Shown here: positions 26,783 to 34,713 of the stretch, piece after piece
How the letters are laid out: every line of letters starts with the position of its first letter
Numbering within the stretch: position 1 is the first letter of the stretch
Assembly (NCBI GenBank): GCA_016215215.1
Contig: JACRKW010000201.1
Coordinates: 1-37,392 of the forward strand
DNA: 37,392 nt
From: Acidobacteriota bacterium
Lineage (GTDB): Bacteria; Acidobacteriota; Terriglobia; Bryobacterales; Bryobacteraceae
Direction: 5' to 3'
Notes under the pieces: generated by a model
Seen by the model: the letters and a program-made list of their open reading frames with translations, nothing else
Databases searched by the model: none
What the model was told of the DNA's origin: nothing
Made by a program: the position numbers and the translations under genes

Positions 26783-27619
26783 CTACCGCACGTCCAGCCC
26801 CACCCGGCACACGTGCCGCAACGATTCCTGCTCCATCTCCCGGTAGGCCCGGTTCCGCCGCGTCAACTCATCGAAGTCCACCAGGTGCGCGTCAAACTCA
26901 GGCCCGTCCACGCAGGCGAACTTCACCTCGTTGCCAACCGTCACACGGCACCCACCGCACATCCCCGTCCCGTCGATCATCACCGGGTTCAGGCTTGCGT
27001 GTAACTTCAGCCCCCAATCCCGCGTGGCTTCCGCAGCCGCCTTCATCATCGGAATCGGTCCGATCACGTGCCCCTCGGTGAACGTCCCCGGCCCCGCCAG
27101 GCTCTTCAGCAACTGCACCACGTTGCCATGGAAACCGAACGTCCCGTCGTCGGTGGCCCACTGCAATTCATCCACCGCCGCCTTCAGCTCCTCGTCCAGA
27201 ATGCGGTAACTGTCCGATCGAGCTCCGCACAGCGCCGTCACGTGGTTGCCCGCGTCGTGAAACGCCTTGGCTACCGGCAGGAGTTCAGCTACGCCCACGC
27301 CGCCCGCCATGCATACCACCCTCTGTCCGGTGGTCATCGTCGCCGCCTCTCCCAGCGGCCCCACCAGGTCGCACAGAGCGTCACCCGGCTCCAGCGCCAC
27401 GGCCTCCTTCGTCGTCTTTCCGATTGCCTGAATCACCATCGTGATCGATTGCCGCTCGGCGCTGGAATCTACAATCGTCAGCGGGATCCTCTCGCTCTCA
27501 GCCAGCGGCCGGATGATAATGAACATCCCCGGCTTCCACCGCTTCTGGATGCGCGGCGCCTCCACCTCCAGCAACGTCACCTCGGGAGCCAGTTGCCTCT
27601 TTGCCAGTATCCGGTTCAC
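26783..27619 (-). CDS. Ferredoxin-NADP+ reductase-like small subunit (NfnA/SudB type)
   Basis: 278 residues. An FAD-binding beta-barrel with the RIPLT motif (R44), an NAD(P)-binding part with AGGVGVAELLP (about 105-115), and a C-terminal [2Fe-2S] site built from C221, C224 and C236 plus the preceding acidic region (DGTGMCGGC). This is the NfnA/SudB/PyrK-like layout. It overlaps the large-subunit gene by 4 bases. Such pairs act either in flavin-based electron bifurcation (NADH-dependent ferredoxin:NADP+ oxidoreductase) or as sulfide dehydrogenase/NADPH:acceptor reductase. Sequence alone does not choose between these. Confidence 0.88.
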   Translation of the reverse strand: MNRILAKRQLAPEVTLLEVEAPRIQKRWKPGMFIIIRPLAESERIPLTIVDSSAERQSITMVIQAIGKTTKEAVALEPGDALCDLVGPLGEAATMTTGQRVVCMAGGVGVAELLPVAKAFHDAGNHVTALCGARSDSYRILDEELKAAVDELQWATDDGTFGFHGNVVQLLKSLAGPGTFTEGHVIGPIPMMKAAAEATRDWGLKLHASLNPVMIDGTGMCGGCRVTVGNEVKFACVDGPEFDAHLVDFDELTRRNRAYREMEQESLRHVCRVGLDVR

Positions 27620-29049
27620 TGCGCCACCTCCACCTCGGCCGCCACGCCGCTCAGTGCTTCATGGATCGCCTGCGCCGCCAAACGGCCGTCCTTCATCGCC
27701 AGGATCACGGTCGATCCGCCGCGCACCACGTCGCCGCCCGCAAACACGTGCGGCATCGACGTTTCGCCTTTGGTGTCCACCACGATCTTGCCCCGCTTGG
27801 TGATCAGGGTCGGCGTCGCCTTCTGCAGCGTCGGATTCGGCGCCTGGCCGATCGCCGCCACCACCGTGTCTACCGGAATCCTGTGCTCGCTCCCCACGAT
27901 CGGCACCGGCGACCGCCTTCCGCTCTCATCCGGCTCGCCCAACTCCATCCGGATGCACTCCACTTCTTTCACATACCCGTTCTCGTCGCCAAACAGAGCC
28001 ACCGGAGCCGCCAGGAACTCGAACCTCACGCCCTCTTCCTCGGCGTGCTCGATCTCTTCCAGGCGCGCCTTCAACTCCGCCCGGCCGCGCCGGTACAGTA
28101 CCGTCACGTCGCTGCCCATTCGCTTGGCCCATCGCGCCGCATCCATTGCTGAATTGCCGCCGCCCACAATGATTGTGTGCGCGCCCACCCGCACCGGCGT
28201 CGGCGCGTCCGGGAACTTGAAAGCCTCCATCAGGTTGATCCGCGTCAGAAACTCGTTGGCCGTGTACACGCCCACCAGGTTCTCGCCCGGGATCCCCATC
28301 ATGTACGGCAATCCCGCGCCCGTGCCGATGAATACCGCCTCGAAGCCTTCCTCGAACAATTCATCCAGCGTCGCCGTCTTGCCGACGATGAAATCCGCCT
28401 CGAACTCCACTCCCATGTTCTGCAGCCGGGCGATCTCCTCGTGCAGGATCTCCCGCGGCAGGCGGAAGTTCGGAATCCCGTAGGCCAGCACACCGCCGAG
28501 TTTGTGCAGCGCCTCGAATATCGTCACCCGGTAGTTGTTCCGCACCAGATCGTAGGCCGCGATCAACGACGCCGGCCCGCTGCCCACCAATGCCACTTTC
28601 TTGCCGGTCGGCTTCGGATAGCTGTGCGCCAGCTCCTGCATCCTCAGGCGCGCATGGTCGGCCGCAAACCGCTCCAGGCTCCCAATCGCCACCGGCTCCC
28701 ACTTCTTGGCCACGATACAGGCGTCTTCGCAGAACAGCTCGTGCTGGCAAACCCGCCCGCACACACCCGGAAACGGGCTCTGCTCGCTGATCACGTCGTG
28801 CGCCGCCTGGTACTCGCCCTCGGCCAGCCGCGCGATGAACCTCTTAATGTCTATATGGATCGGGCAGGCGTCGATGCAGGTTGGTTTGGCGCACTGCAGG
28901 CACCGTTGCGCCTCTACACGCACCTGCTCGGGAGTGAATCCCAGCGCCACCTCCTGCGATGTAACGGCTCTAACCTCAGCATTCAAAACAGGTAAGATCT
29001 GCCTGGGCGCCTTCGGGTTCGGTTTGTAACTGAGCGGCTGGACTGCCAT
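27616..29049 (-). CDS. GltD-type flavoprotein large subunit (NfnB/SudA type)
   Basis: 477 residues. Two N-terminal [4Fe-4S] sets (C50, C53, C58, C62 and C97, C101, C107, C111), an FAD Rossmann motif GSGPAS (about residue 156), an NADPH motif GGGNSAMDAAR and a C-terminal GGDVVRGG. This matches the protein often annotated as homotetrameric glutamate synthase (NADPH). With the NfnA-like partner next to it, a two-subunit NfnAB or SudAB enzyme is the better reading. A TATAGC (29060-29055) lies five bases before the ATG and may be a -10 element giving a leaderless mRNA. The end of the pair is 289 bases upstream of the cytochrome conduit genes on the same strand. Confidence 0.9.
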   Translation of the reverse strand: MAVQPLSYKPNPKAPRQILPVLNAEVRAVTSQEVALGFTPEQVRVEAQRCLQCAKPTCIDACPIHIDIKRFIARLAEGEYQAAHDVISEQSPFPGVCGRVCQHELFCEDACIVAKKWEPVAIGSLERFAADHARLRMQELAHSYPKPTGKKVALVGSGPASLIAAYDLVRNNYRVTIFEALHKLGGVLAYGIPNFRLPREILHEEIARLQNMGVEFEADFIVGKTATLDELFEEGFEAVFIGTGAGLPYMMGIPGENLVGVYTANEFLTRINLMEAFKFPDAPTPVRVGAHTIIVGGGNSAMDAARWAKRMGSDVTVLYRRGRAELKARLEEIEHAEEEGVRFEFLAAPVALFGDENGYVKEVECIRMELGEPDESGRRSPVPIVGSEHRIPVDTVVAAIGQAPNPTLQKATPTLITKRGKIVVDTKGETSMPHVFAGGDVVRGGSTVILAMKDGRLAAQAIHEALSGVAAEVEVAQ

Positions 29050-29136
29050 AACTAGCTATACCAAGCAATCACAATGCCAGAATACTGATTCATTTCACCC
29101 ACCCCCCATCCGGCCCATTCTGGCGTACCCTGGAGC

Positions 29137-29826
29137 TTGGCCAGCAAGTCTGTCATCCTCCGACGCCTCCTCCGCCTGTCGCTGATCGCCCTCGCTTTCC
29201 TCTCCGGCGTTGTCGTCCTGGCCCTGCTGGCCCTCAAAGTCATCAATCCTCCCACCACCGCCGTACAGACCCAGCGGCGTGTGGAATCATGGTTCAAGCC
29301 CGGCAAGTACAAGAAACAACACAGCCAAGTGCCACTCTCTCAGATCTCGCCCAACCTTCAGTGGGCCGTCATCGCCGCCGAGGACGGGCGCTTCTTTGAG
29401 CACCACGGCTTCGATTGGACCGAGATCCAGCACGCCATCGACGAAGCCTTCGATGATGACCAGGACCGCGCCCGCGTCCGCGGTGCCTCCACCATCTCCC
29501 AGCAACTCGTCAAAAACCTCTTTCTTACCACCCGTGGCGGTTTCTTCCGGAAAGGGCTGGAGGCCGCTATCGTCCCCCTGGCTGAGCTGATCCTCGGCAA
29601 GCGCCGCATCCTGGAGCTCTATCTCAACAACATAGAATGGGCCCCCGGCGTCTTCGGCGCCGAGGCCGCCGCCCGCTTCCACTACCGCACCTCCGCCGCC
29701 CGTCTCTCGCGCGACCAGTCCGCCCGCCTCGCAGCCGTCCTGCCCAGCCCCCGCCGCCGCTCCCCCGCCCGCATGGACCGCTACTCCGCCATCATCCTCC
29801 AGCGCATGACCCTCATGGGCCACTGA
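29137..29826 (+). CDS. mtgA: Monofunctional biosynthetic peptidoglycan transglycosylase (MtgA-like)
   Basis: 229 residues, starting with TTG. GGAG ends only one base before it, so the ribosome site is poor, but no better start keeps the membrane anchor. One N-terminal helix (about 12-34) is followed by a GT51 domain with AAEDGRFFEHHGFDW (catalytic E82), GASTISQQLVKNLFL (116-130) and KRRILELYLN (155-164). It polymerises lipid II into glycan strands on the periplasmic side of the inner membrane and has no transpeptidase domain. It is divergent from the NfnB-like gene and convergent with the M23 peptidase gene, which ends 2 bases away. Confidence 0.94.
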   Translation: MASKSVILRRLLRLSLIALAFLSGVVVLALLALKVINPPTTAVQTQRRVESWFKPGKYKKQHSQVPLSQISPNLQWAVIAAEDGRFFEHHGFDWTEIQHAIDEAFDDDQDRARVRGASTISQQLVKNLFLTTRGGFFRKGLEAAIVPLAELILGKRRILELYLNNIEWAPGVFGAEAAARFHYRTSAARLSRDQSARLAAVLPSPRRRSPARMDRYSAIILQRMTLMGH

Positions 29827-29828
29827 GC

Positions 29829-30638
29829 TTACTTCTTCTTTTTCCCTCCCGCGGGCGCAGCCGCGCACGCCCCGACCCTCACCCACTGCGCCGGGTTCAC
29901 AGCTACACCGTTGGCGAACACCGACCAGTGCAGGTGCGGCCCGGTAGAACGGCCCGTCGATCCCACGTACCCCACCACGTCCCCCTGTTTCACCTCTGCC
30001 CCCTCCGCCACCGCGAACCCCGACATGTGCAGGTACATCGTCTCCAGCCCCTGCCCGTGATCGATCCCCACCGTCCCGCCCCGCAGCTCGAACATCTTCG
30101 CGATCCGCACTACCCCGGCGGCCACCGCCCGTACCGCCGTCCCCTTGGCCCCTCGCTGGTCCCACCCGCCATGGACGTTCCCCGTCGGCTTGCCGTTGTG
30201 GAGCCGCTCTACACCGTACGGCGAGATCATGCATCCCGGAAGCGGCAACTTCAGCGGCTCGGCCCAGTAACGCCTCTCGGTCTCAGCCGCCAGGAAAGCG
30301 CGCACCAATCGGGTCTCCTCCTCCGACGGCGCCAGTGCCGCTGTCTCCTTGCCGATGACGACGTTTTGCTTTCTGAAGCGTGCGTCCTTCACCACCACGC
30401 TCTCGCTGCGCACCACGTTGCCGCCTCCATCCATCACTTGCAGCGTGTACTCACCCGGCTTCTCCGTTGCAGGCACGGCCATCAGCCCCAGCCGGCTGCC
30501 GTCCGTCTGTTCAAAAAGCCTCACCGTTCGCCCGTTCATCCGCGCCTTCTCACCCGGTCCGGCCACGCGGATCACGTCGCCTTGCCGCACCTCGCCGTGC
30601 AACGCCATCATTACCGCCAGCAGCAGCATCAAACGCAT
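29829..30638 (-). CDS. Secreted LytM/M23-family metallopeptidase
   Basis: 269 residues with a short signal peptide (about 1-14). The C-terminal half is an M23 domain with zinc ligands in VHGGWDQRG (H and D) and GPHLHWSV (the HXH pair) and the structural YLHMSG and GYVGSTGRSTG motifs, so it should be catalytically competent. The N-terminal half is beta-rich and unassigned. It probably cuts peptidoglycan cross-links in the periplasm. The C-terminus ends in a run of lysines. Convergent with mtgA, both acting on the cell wall. Confidence 0.92.
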   Translation of the reverse strand: MRLMLLLAVMMALHGEVRQGDVIRVAGPGEKARMNGRTVRLFEQTDGSRLGLMAVPATEKPGEYTLQVMDGGGNVVRSESVVVKDARFRKQNVVIGKETAALAPSEEETRLVRAFLAAETERRYWAEPLKLPLPGCMISPYGVERLHNGKPTGNVHGGWDQRGAKGTAVRAVAAGVVRIAKMFELRGGTVGIDHGQGLETMYLHMSGFAVAEGAEVKQGDVVGYVGSTGRSTGPHLHWSVFANGVAVNPAQWVRVGACAAAPAGGKKKK

Positions 30639-30664
30639 TCATCCAGAATACCCGCGTGTCAGAG

Positions 30665-30710
30665 CCCCGACCGTGAGGGAGGGGGTTGCGCGGTTGATTC
30701 GTCCCCCGCC
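30665..30710. repeat. Copy A of a dispersed intergenic repeat
   Basis: This 46-base stretch upstream of the M23 peptidase gene resembles 34616-34667: blocks CCG(T/C)GAGGGAG, GGGT, GCGCGGT and GTCCCCCG occur in the same order. It lies between two divergent genes. Probably a short REP-like element; no ORF or terminal repeats are seen. Confidence 0.45.
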
Positions 30711-30773
30711 CTAAGTGTTTTCCCCGCTGACATCAGCCCCCAATCGGCTTACACTGCACTCAGGAGGGATCCC

Positions 30774-31256
30774 ATGCGGCCCATCATCATTTCGTGTGCC
30801 CTGGCGGTCTTCTCCGCCTGCGCTTTTGCTCAGGGCATGGTGGAGTACGGCGCCATCGCTGCGGCGACATCCACCTCCGGCGCCGGGGCAGGGAAGTCCA
30901 CCGCCTCTGCCCTCTCCAAAGCTCTGGGCCGCATCGACGGAAACCTCTCCACCGCCAGGCAGGAAACTCCTGCGGCAAAGTCCTATGGAGCGGCCGTCCG
31001 TACTTACGTGCCCGCCAAGCCCCTGCCGAAGCCGGCCCTCGCGGCTTTCGACGGGATCGAGCCCGGCGCCCCGCGCGCCGATCTGATCGCCAAGGCAGGC
31101 AAGCCCTCTTTCGCCATTACCACCTCCGAAGAGGAAGTTCTTCGCTACTCCACCAGCGACGGCGGCGAGGTCCGCGTCCGCGTCGTCGACGGCAAAGTCT
31201 CCCAAGTCGACCGGCCCCAGCCGAAGCCCGCGCCTGAGCCCGCCGCCGCAAAGTGA
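30774..31256 (+). CDS. Small secreted protein with BamE/SmpA-like domain
   Basis: 160 residues from an ATG with AGGAGG six bases upstream. A signal peptide ends in ACAFAQ (about residue 20). The middle is Ala/Ser/Lys-rich. The C-terminal part (about 95-145), with a G-APRADLIAKAGKPS core then alternating strands, resembles the small SmpA/OmlA (BamE-like) fold. It ends in a Pro/Ala/Lys tail. It abuts the convergent aldo/keto-reductase-like gene with no intervening base. The role is unknown; an envelope location is inferred. Confidence 0.75.
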   Translation: MRPIIISCALAVFSACAFAQGMVEYGAIAAATSTSGAGAGKSTASALSKALGRIDGNLSTARQETPAAKSYGAAVRTYVPAKPLPKPALAAFDGIEPGAPRADLIAKAGKPSFAITTSEEEVLRYSTSDGGEVRVRVVDGKVSQVDRPQPKPAPEPAAAK

Positions 31257-32135
31257 TCAGCTCGGACCCACGCACGCCGCCACCAGGCGGCTGTTCTCCA
31301 GTACCTGCTCGCTGATCTTCGGATACATCCCCACCACCACGCAGTCGCTCTTCTTCGCCGACGCAAACACCTGCCGCAGCGCCGCCCGGCGGTCCTCCTC
31401 GTCGCGGCACCTCCGGCTTGCCCCGTATACTTTGAACACAAAACACTGCCGCGCCGTTCGCTTCACCCGTTCCAGCATCTGCGCCCGGTCCGGCTCGTGG
31501 AAGTACTCACCCTCCACCACCCTGCCTGCCAGCTTCGAAGCCTCCTCTCTGCTTCGGCTCAGGTTGTACAGGCAGGTCATGTAGAAATCCACCTCCCAGC
31601 CCTTCTCTTCGATGTAGTCAATCACCTCGGGAATGTGCGTGCCCACGCCTGCCCGCAGCCCCAGGTCGCGCATCACCTTCACCCGCTCCAGCACCTCGTC
31701 GATCTTGCCGCTTCGCCACATGGCGTCGGTCGCCGTTCCATGGTGGTAGGCGCCGATCGCTCCAGCGCCCGCAATCTCCCGGATGTTGCGCCTGATGTCG
31801 GCCATCTCCGAAGCCGTCTGCGCCACCCATTGAATCCGGCCGCCCTCGTTCCTGTACTCCCGCAGCATCCGGATGATGAACCGGTCCGCCCTCGACTGCC
31901 AGACGTTAATCCCCGCCTGCTCGCACGCCCGCAGCAACTGCTTCACGTTCTCCGCCGTAAAATAGTCCGCCATCTCGCGGTCCAACGCCGCCGAGACGTG
32001 CGAGTTCCCGCTCACCGGATTTCCCCCTACAATCAGCCGCGACACCCGGTGCTTGCCGAAGTCCACCTGCTCTAGGCCGGCCACGGCGGCCATCGCCCCG
32101 GCCGCCCCCAGAAAGCCCCGTCTCGTCTGCGCCAT
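31257..32135 (-). CDS. Tat-exported aldo/keto reductase-like protein of unknown function
   Basis: 292 residues. The N-terminus MAQTRRGFLGAAGAM is a twin-arginine signal, common on Acidobacterial and Planctomycete secreted enzymes. The body has the alternating pattern of a TIM barrel, beginning with VSRLIVGGNPVSG as in aldo/keto reductase-like families, but I cannot point to the usual Asp-Tyr-Lys-His catalytic set. The substrate is unknown. Its start faces the divergent 544-residue secreted protein gene across 94 bases. Confidence 0.75.
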   Translation of the reverse strand: MAQTRRGFLGAAGAMAAVAGLEQVDFGKHRVSRLIVGGNPVSGNSHVSAALDREMADYFTAENVKQLLRACEQAGINVWQSRADRFIIRMLREYRNEGGRIQWVAQTASEMADIRRNIREIAGAGAIGAYHHGTATDAMWRSGKIDEVLERVKVMRDLGLRAGVGTHIPEVIDYIEEKGWEVDFYMTCLYNLSRSREEASKLAGRVVEGEYFHEPDRAQMLERVKRTARQCFVFKVYGASRRCRDEEDRRAALRQVFASAKKSDCVVVGMYPKISEQVLENSRLVAACVGPS

Positions 32136-32192
32136 GCCGGGATCATATCACTGCCCCGCACACGGCTCGCGCGGCATAGGGCGCAAACTTGA

Positions 32193-32221
32193 TTGACAGG
32201 TGCTCTTTGCGTCTGCATAAT
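32193..32221 (+). promoter_or_regulatory. Strong sigma-70 promoter for the 544-residue secreted protein
   Basis: TTGACA (32193-32198), a 17-base spacer and CATAAT (32216-32221), matching the consensus at 11 of 12 positions. The ATG begins only 8 bases after the -10 box and no ribosome site is seen, so transcription should start at or within a base or two of the ATG, giving a leaderless mRNA. Confidence 0.7.
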
Positions 32222-32229
32222 TTACAAAC

Positions 32230-33864
32230 ATGAAGCCATGTCCAACATTCGCTGCTCTAGCCGTTGCTCTTGCTCTGGCCGTTCCCGCAGTCACCCTGGC
32301 GCAGGGTATCGGTTCAACGGTCTCCCAGGAACACCGGGCAGAGGTCAGCCACCCGGTCCACTTCGATACCACCAAGATCCCCCTGCGCGATCTGCCCGAT
32401 CAGGGGCCGGTGACTCCCGCGCGCGGCGGCAGAGACTTTGAGCCCGGCAGGCCCGAACCCGTCGGCAACGTAAATCCCCAGTTCAACGACCCCCTCGCCG
32501 CCACCGGCGCGGGCCCGGTGAAGGCCTCCTCCGTGACCCTCGCGGCGTTCACAGACGGGACACCCGTGGACCCCAACTACCGCGTGGCGCCGCCGGACAC
32601 GACCGGCGACCTCGGACCGAACCACTACGTCCAGTGGGTGAACCTTCGCTATTCGGTCTACACTCTCACACGCGACGCCAACCAGCAGATCACAGGTTTC
32701 AACCTGGTCGCCGGTTTCCCCAAGAACGGAAACGTCTTGTGGCAGGGCTTCGGCGGTCCGTGCGAGAAATACAACGACGGCGACCCCATCGTTCAATACG
32801 ACCAGCTCGCCAACCGCTGGGTACTCACCCAGTTCGCCGTTTCCGCCTCGCCCTACACCCAGTGCGTTGCCGTCTCCACCGGGCCTGACCCCACCGGCAC
32901 CTACAACCGCTATGCCTATTCCTACGGCACGGACTTCAACGACTTCCCCAAAATGGGCGTCTGGCCGGACGCCTACTACATCACCTACAACATGTTCAGG
33001 AGGGGCCGGACCTTCGTGGGCAACAAGGTCTGCGCTCTTGAGCGCGACAAGATGCTGATCGGCGCCTCGGCCCGTCAGATCTGCGCCCAGACCTCCAGCA
33101 CCTATCACAGCCTCGTTCCTGCCGACCTGGAAGGCGCTACTCTCCCCGCCGCCGGAACCGCGAATCCCTTGCTGAGCATCTCCTCCAGTTCCGTCTACTT
33201 CTGGAAGTTCGCCGTCAACTGGACGGCCGGGACAGGCACTCTGACCGGACCCACCACAATGGCCGGAGTCAGCGCCTTCAGCCGCGCCTGCGGCGGCGGA
33301 ACCTGCATCCCGCAGCCAGGAACCACCAGGACACTCGACTCTCTGGCGGACCGCCTGAATTACCGCCTCAGCTACCGCCGCTTCGCCGGTTACGAGTCGC
33401 TGCTCATCAACCACGCTGTATCGGCCAACAGCGCCAGCGGCATCCGCTGGTACGAACTCCGCAATGCGGCCGGCAATACCATCTCCAGCGCCACCCCAGT
33501 CGTCTACCAGCAGGGCACCTTCTCGCCCAACTCCGAATACCGCTGGATGGGGAGCGCCGCCATGGACAAGACCGGCGGCATCGCCGTCGGTTACAACGTA
33601 TCCAGCGCCACCGTCAAGCCGAGCATCCGCTACGCCTTCCGCGGCCCGGCCGATCCTCTCGGCATCCTCGGATCGGAAACCCTCATCAAGTCCGGCACCG
33701 GATCGCAGACGGGGACCCTCTCTCGCTGGGGCGACTACAGCACCATCAGCGTCGATCCCGTCGACGGCTGCCAGATGGTCTTCACCACCGAGTTCATCCC
33801 CTCCGATGGCTCCTTCAACTGGAGCACGTTTATCTCATCCTTCAAGTTGAGTACCTGCAACTAA
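32230..33864 (+). CDS. Large secreted protein of unknown function, probably beta-propeller-like
   Basis: 544 residues. A signal peptide ends in AVTLAQ (about residue 25). The rest is rich in Gly, Ser, Thr, Tyr and Trp with repeated short strands, for example DTTGDLGPNHYVQWVN, FPKMGVWPDAYYITYN and YRWMGSAAMDKTGGIAVGY, as in extracellular beta-propeller proteins. Several cysteines (in GGPCEKY, TQCVAV, KVCAL, RQICAQ, RACGGGTC, DGCQM, STCN) suggest disulfides after export. No catalytic motif is recognised. The gene has its own near-consensus promoter and is followed by a hairpin. Confidence 0.85.
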   Translation: MKPCPTFAALAVALALAVPAVTLAQGIGSTVSQEHRAEVSHPVHFDTTKIPLRDLPDQGPVTPARGGRDFEPGRPEPVGNVNPQFNDPLAATGAGPVKASSVTLAAFTDGTPVDPNYRVAPPDTTGDLGPNHYVQWVNLRYSVYTLTRDANQQITGFNLVAGFPKNGNVLWQGFGGPCEKYNDGDPIVQYDQLANRWVLTQFAVSASPYTQCVAVSTGPDPTGTYNRYAYSYGTDFNDFPKMGVWPDAYYITYNMFRRGRTFVGNKVCALERDKMLIGASARQICAQTSSTYHSLVPADLEGATLPAAGTANPLLSISSSSVYFWKFAVNWTAGTGTLTGPTTMAGVSAFSRACGGGTCIPQPGTTRTLDSLADRLNYRLSYRRFAGYESLLINHAVSANSASGIRWYELRNAAGNTISSATPVVYQQGTFSPNSEYRWMGSAAMDKTGGIAVGYNVSSATVKPSIRYAFRGPADPLGILGSETLIKSGTGSQTGTLSRWGDYSTISVDPVDGCQMVFTTEFIPSDGSFNWSTFISSFKLSTCN

Positions 33865-33884
33865 CTGGCTTCCGCCGCTTGCTT

Positions 33885-33914
33885 CGCCCGCCGGTGCACT
33901 GCCTCCGGCGGGCG
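33885..33914. terminator. Hairpin in the convergent gap after the secreted protein gene
   Basis: Perfect 10-base arms CGCCCGCCGG and CCGGCGGGCG around a 10-base loop, 20 bases after the stop at 33864 and 6 bases before the end of the convergent lipoprotein gene. No T-run, so it would be a bidirectional hairpin-type terminator of moderate certainty. Confidence 0.5.
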
Positions 33915-33920
33915 CCCCCC

Positions 33921-34475
33921 TCACTGCCCCTTCACCCGCCGGAATCCCAGGCTGTCCGACACCGCCTTCCCGTCCAGCCCGAACTTCGCCAGAAATGCGT
34001 TGATCTCCGCGCTCCCCGCCGTGATCACCGGTTTGTCCCCCACCATCGTGTGCGCCAGCGCGTTCTGCCACACCACCCTGTTCCGCAGCCACTCCGAATC
34101 CAGCCAGTAGAACTTCACCCCGTCTCCCGTCTTCTCCACCAGCATGAAGAAATGCCCCGCCACCGCCAGCTCCTGCTTCCGCGTCGTCACCAGGTCGAAC
34201 ACCACCCTGTCGCCCACCTTCACCAGCTTTCCCTTCAGCCGTAGCGTTTCATCGTCGGCATCGCCGGGGATCCACACGATGTCGTACTCCTTCTTCTCCA
34301 CCGAGGCCGCCCGGATCAACGCCGTGCCCTTGCAGTCCTTGTCGGAGCACGCCCATTCCCCAATCAGCCCCGCATCGAAGACCGCCGTCTCCGCCGTCGC
34401 CAGCGGATGCACTGACAACAAATCACCACACCCCGACAGCAGCAGCATTCCGATCAACGTCAGTACGAAACGCAT
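33921..34475 (-). CDS. Hypothetical lipoprotein
   Basis: 184 residues. The N-terminus has a lipoprotein signal with lipobox LLSGC (C16), so it is anchored to a membrane by lipid. The body is beta-rich with charged loops (GEWACSDKDCKG, GKLVKVGDRVVFDL, HFFMLVEKTGDGVKFYWLDSEWL), like a small lipocalin- or META-type sandwich, but I do not recognise the family. It stands alone between a convergent and a co-directional gene. Confidence 0.8.
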   Translation of the reverse strand: MRFVLTLIGMLLLSGCGDLLSVHPLATAETAVFDAGLIGEWACSDKDCKGTALIRAASVEKKEYDIVWIPGDADDETLRLKGKLVKVGDRVVFDLVTTRKQELAVAGHFFMLVEKTGDGVKFYWLDSEWLRNRVVWQNALAHTMVGDKPVITAGSAEINAFLAKFGLDGKAVSDSLGFRRVKGQ

Positions 34476-34572
34476 TCCTCTTTACCTCCACATCCACTCT
34501 AGATCCTTTCGAGCTCCCAAGAGCCTGGCGCTTCATTTCCCCCCGGCTTCAGGCGGGCCCGCCTGCAAGCTG

Positions 34573-34594
34573 GGACAGGCCTCCTGGCCTGTCC
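34573..34594. repeat. Intergenic hairpin, REP-like
   Basis: GGACAGGCC-TCCT-GGCCTGTCC, perfect 9-base arms. It lies in the 238-base gap between the S9 peptidase end and the lipoprotein start. The same gap repeats CCCCCGGCTTCAG at 34540-34552 and 34661-34673. It may serve as a terminator for the peptidase gene or be part of a REP element. Confidence 0.45.
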
Positions 34595-34615
34595 GGCGCG
34601 GCTCCTCAGCACACT

Positions 34616-34667
34616 CCCCCGGCCGCGAGGGAGCGGGTATGGCGCGGTCAACTCCTTTGTCCCCCGG
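34616..34667. repeat. Copy B of a dispersed intergenic repeat
   Basis: Related to 30665-30710 by ordered blocks (CCGCGAGGGAG, GGGT, GCGCGGT, GTCCCCCG) with small indels. Both copies are intergenic. Confidence 0.45.
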
Positions 34668-34713
34668 CTTCAGCCGAGGGCCGCCCGCCAGCGGGTCTAG
34701 CGCAGATCCCCCC

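Noticed and set aside
27068-28483. 471-codon plus-strand frame opposite the NfnA/NfnB-like genes
   Set aside because: Spans two real genes on the other strand and shows no recognisable protein features.
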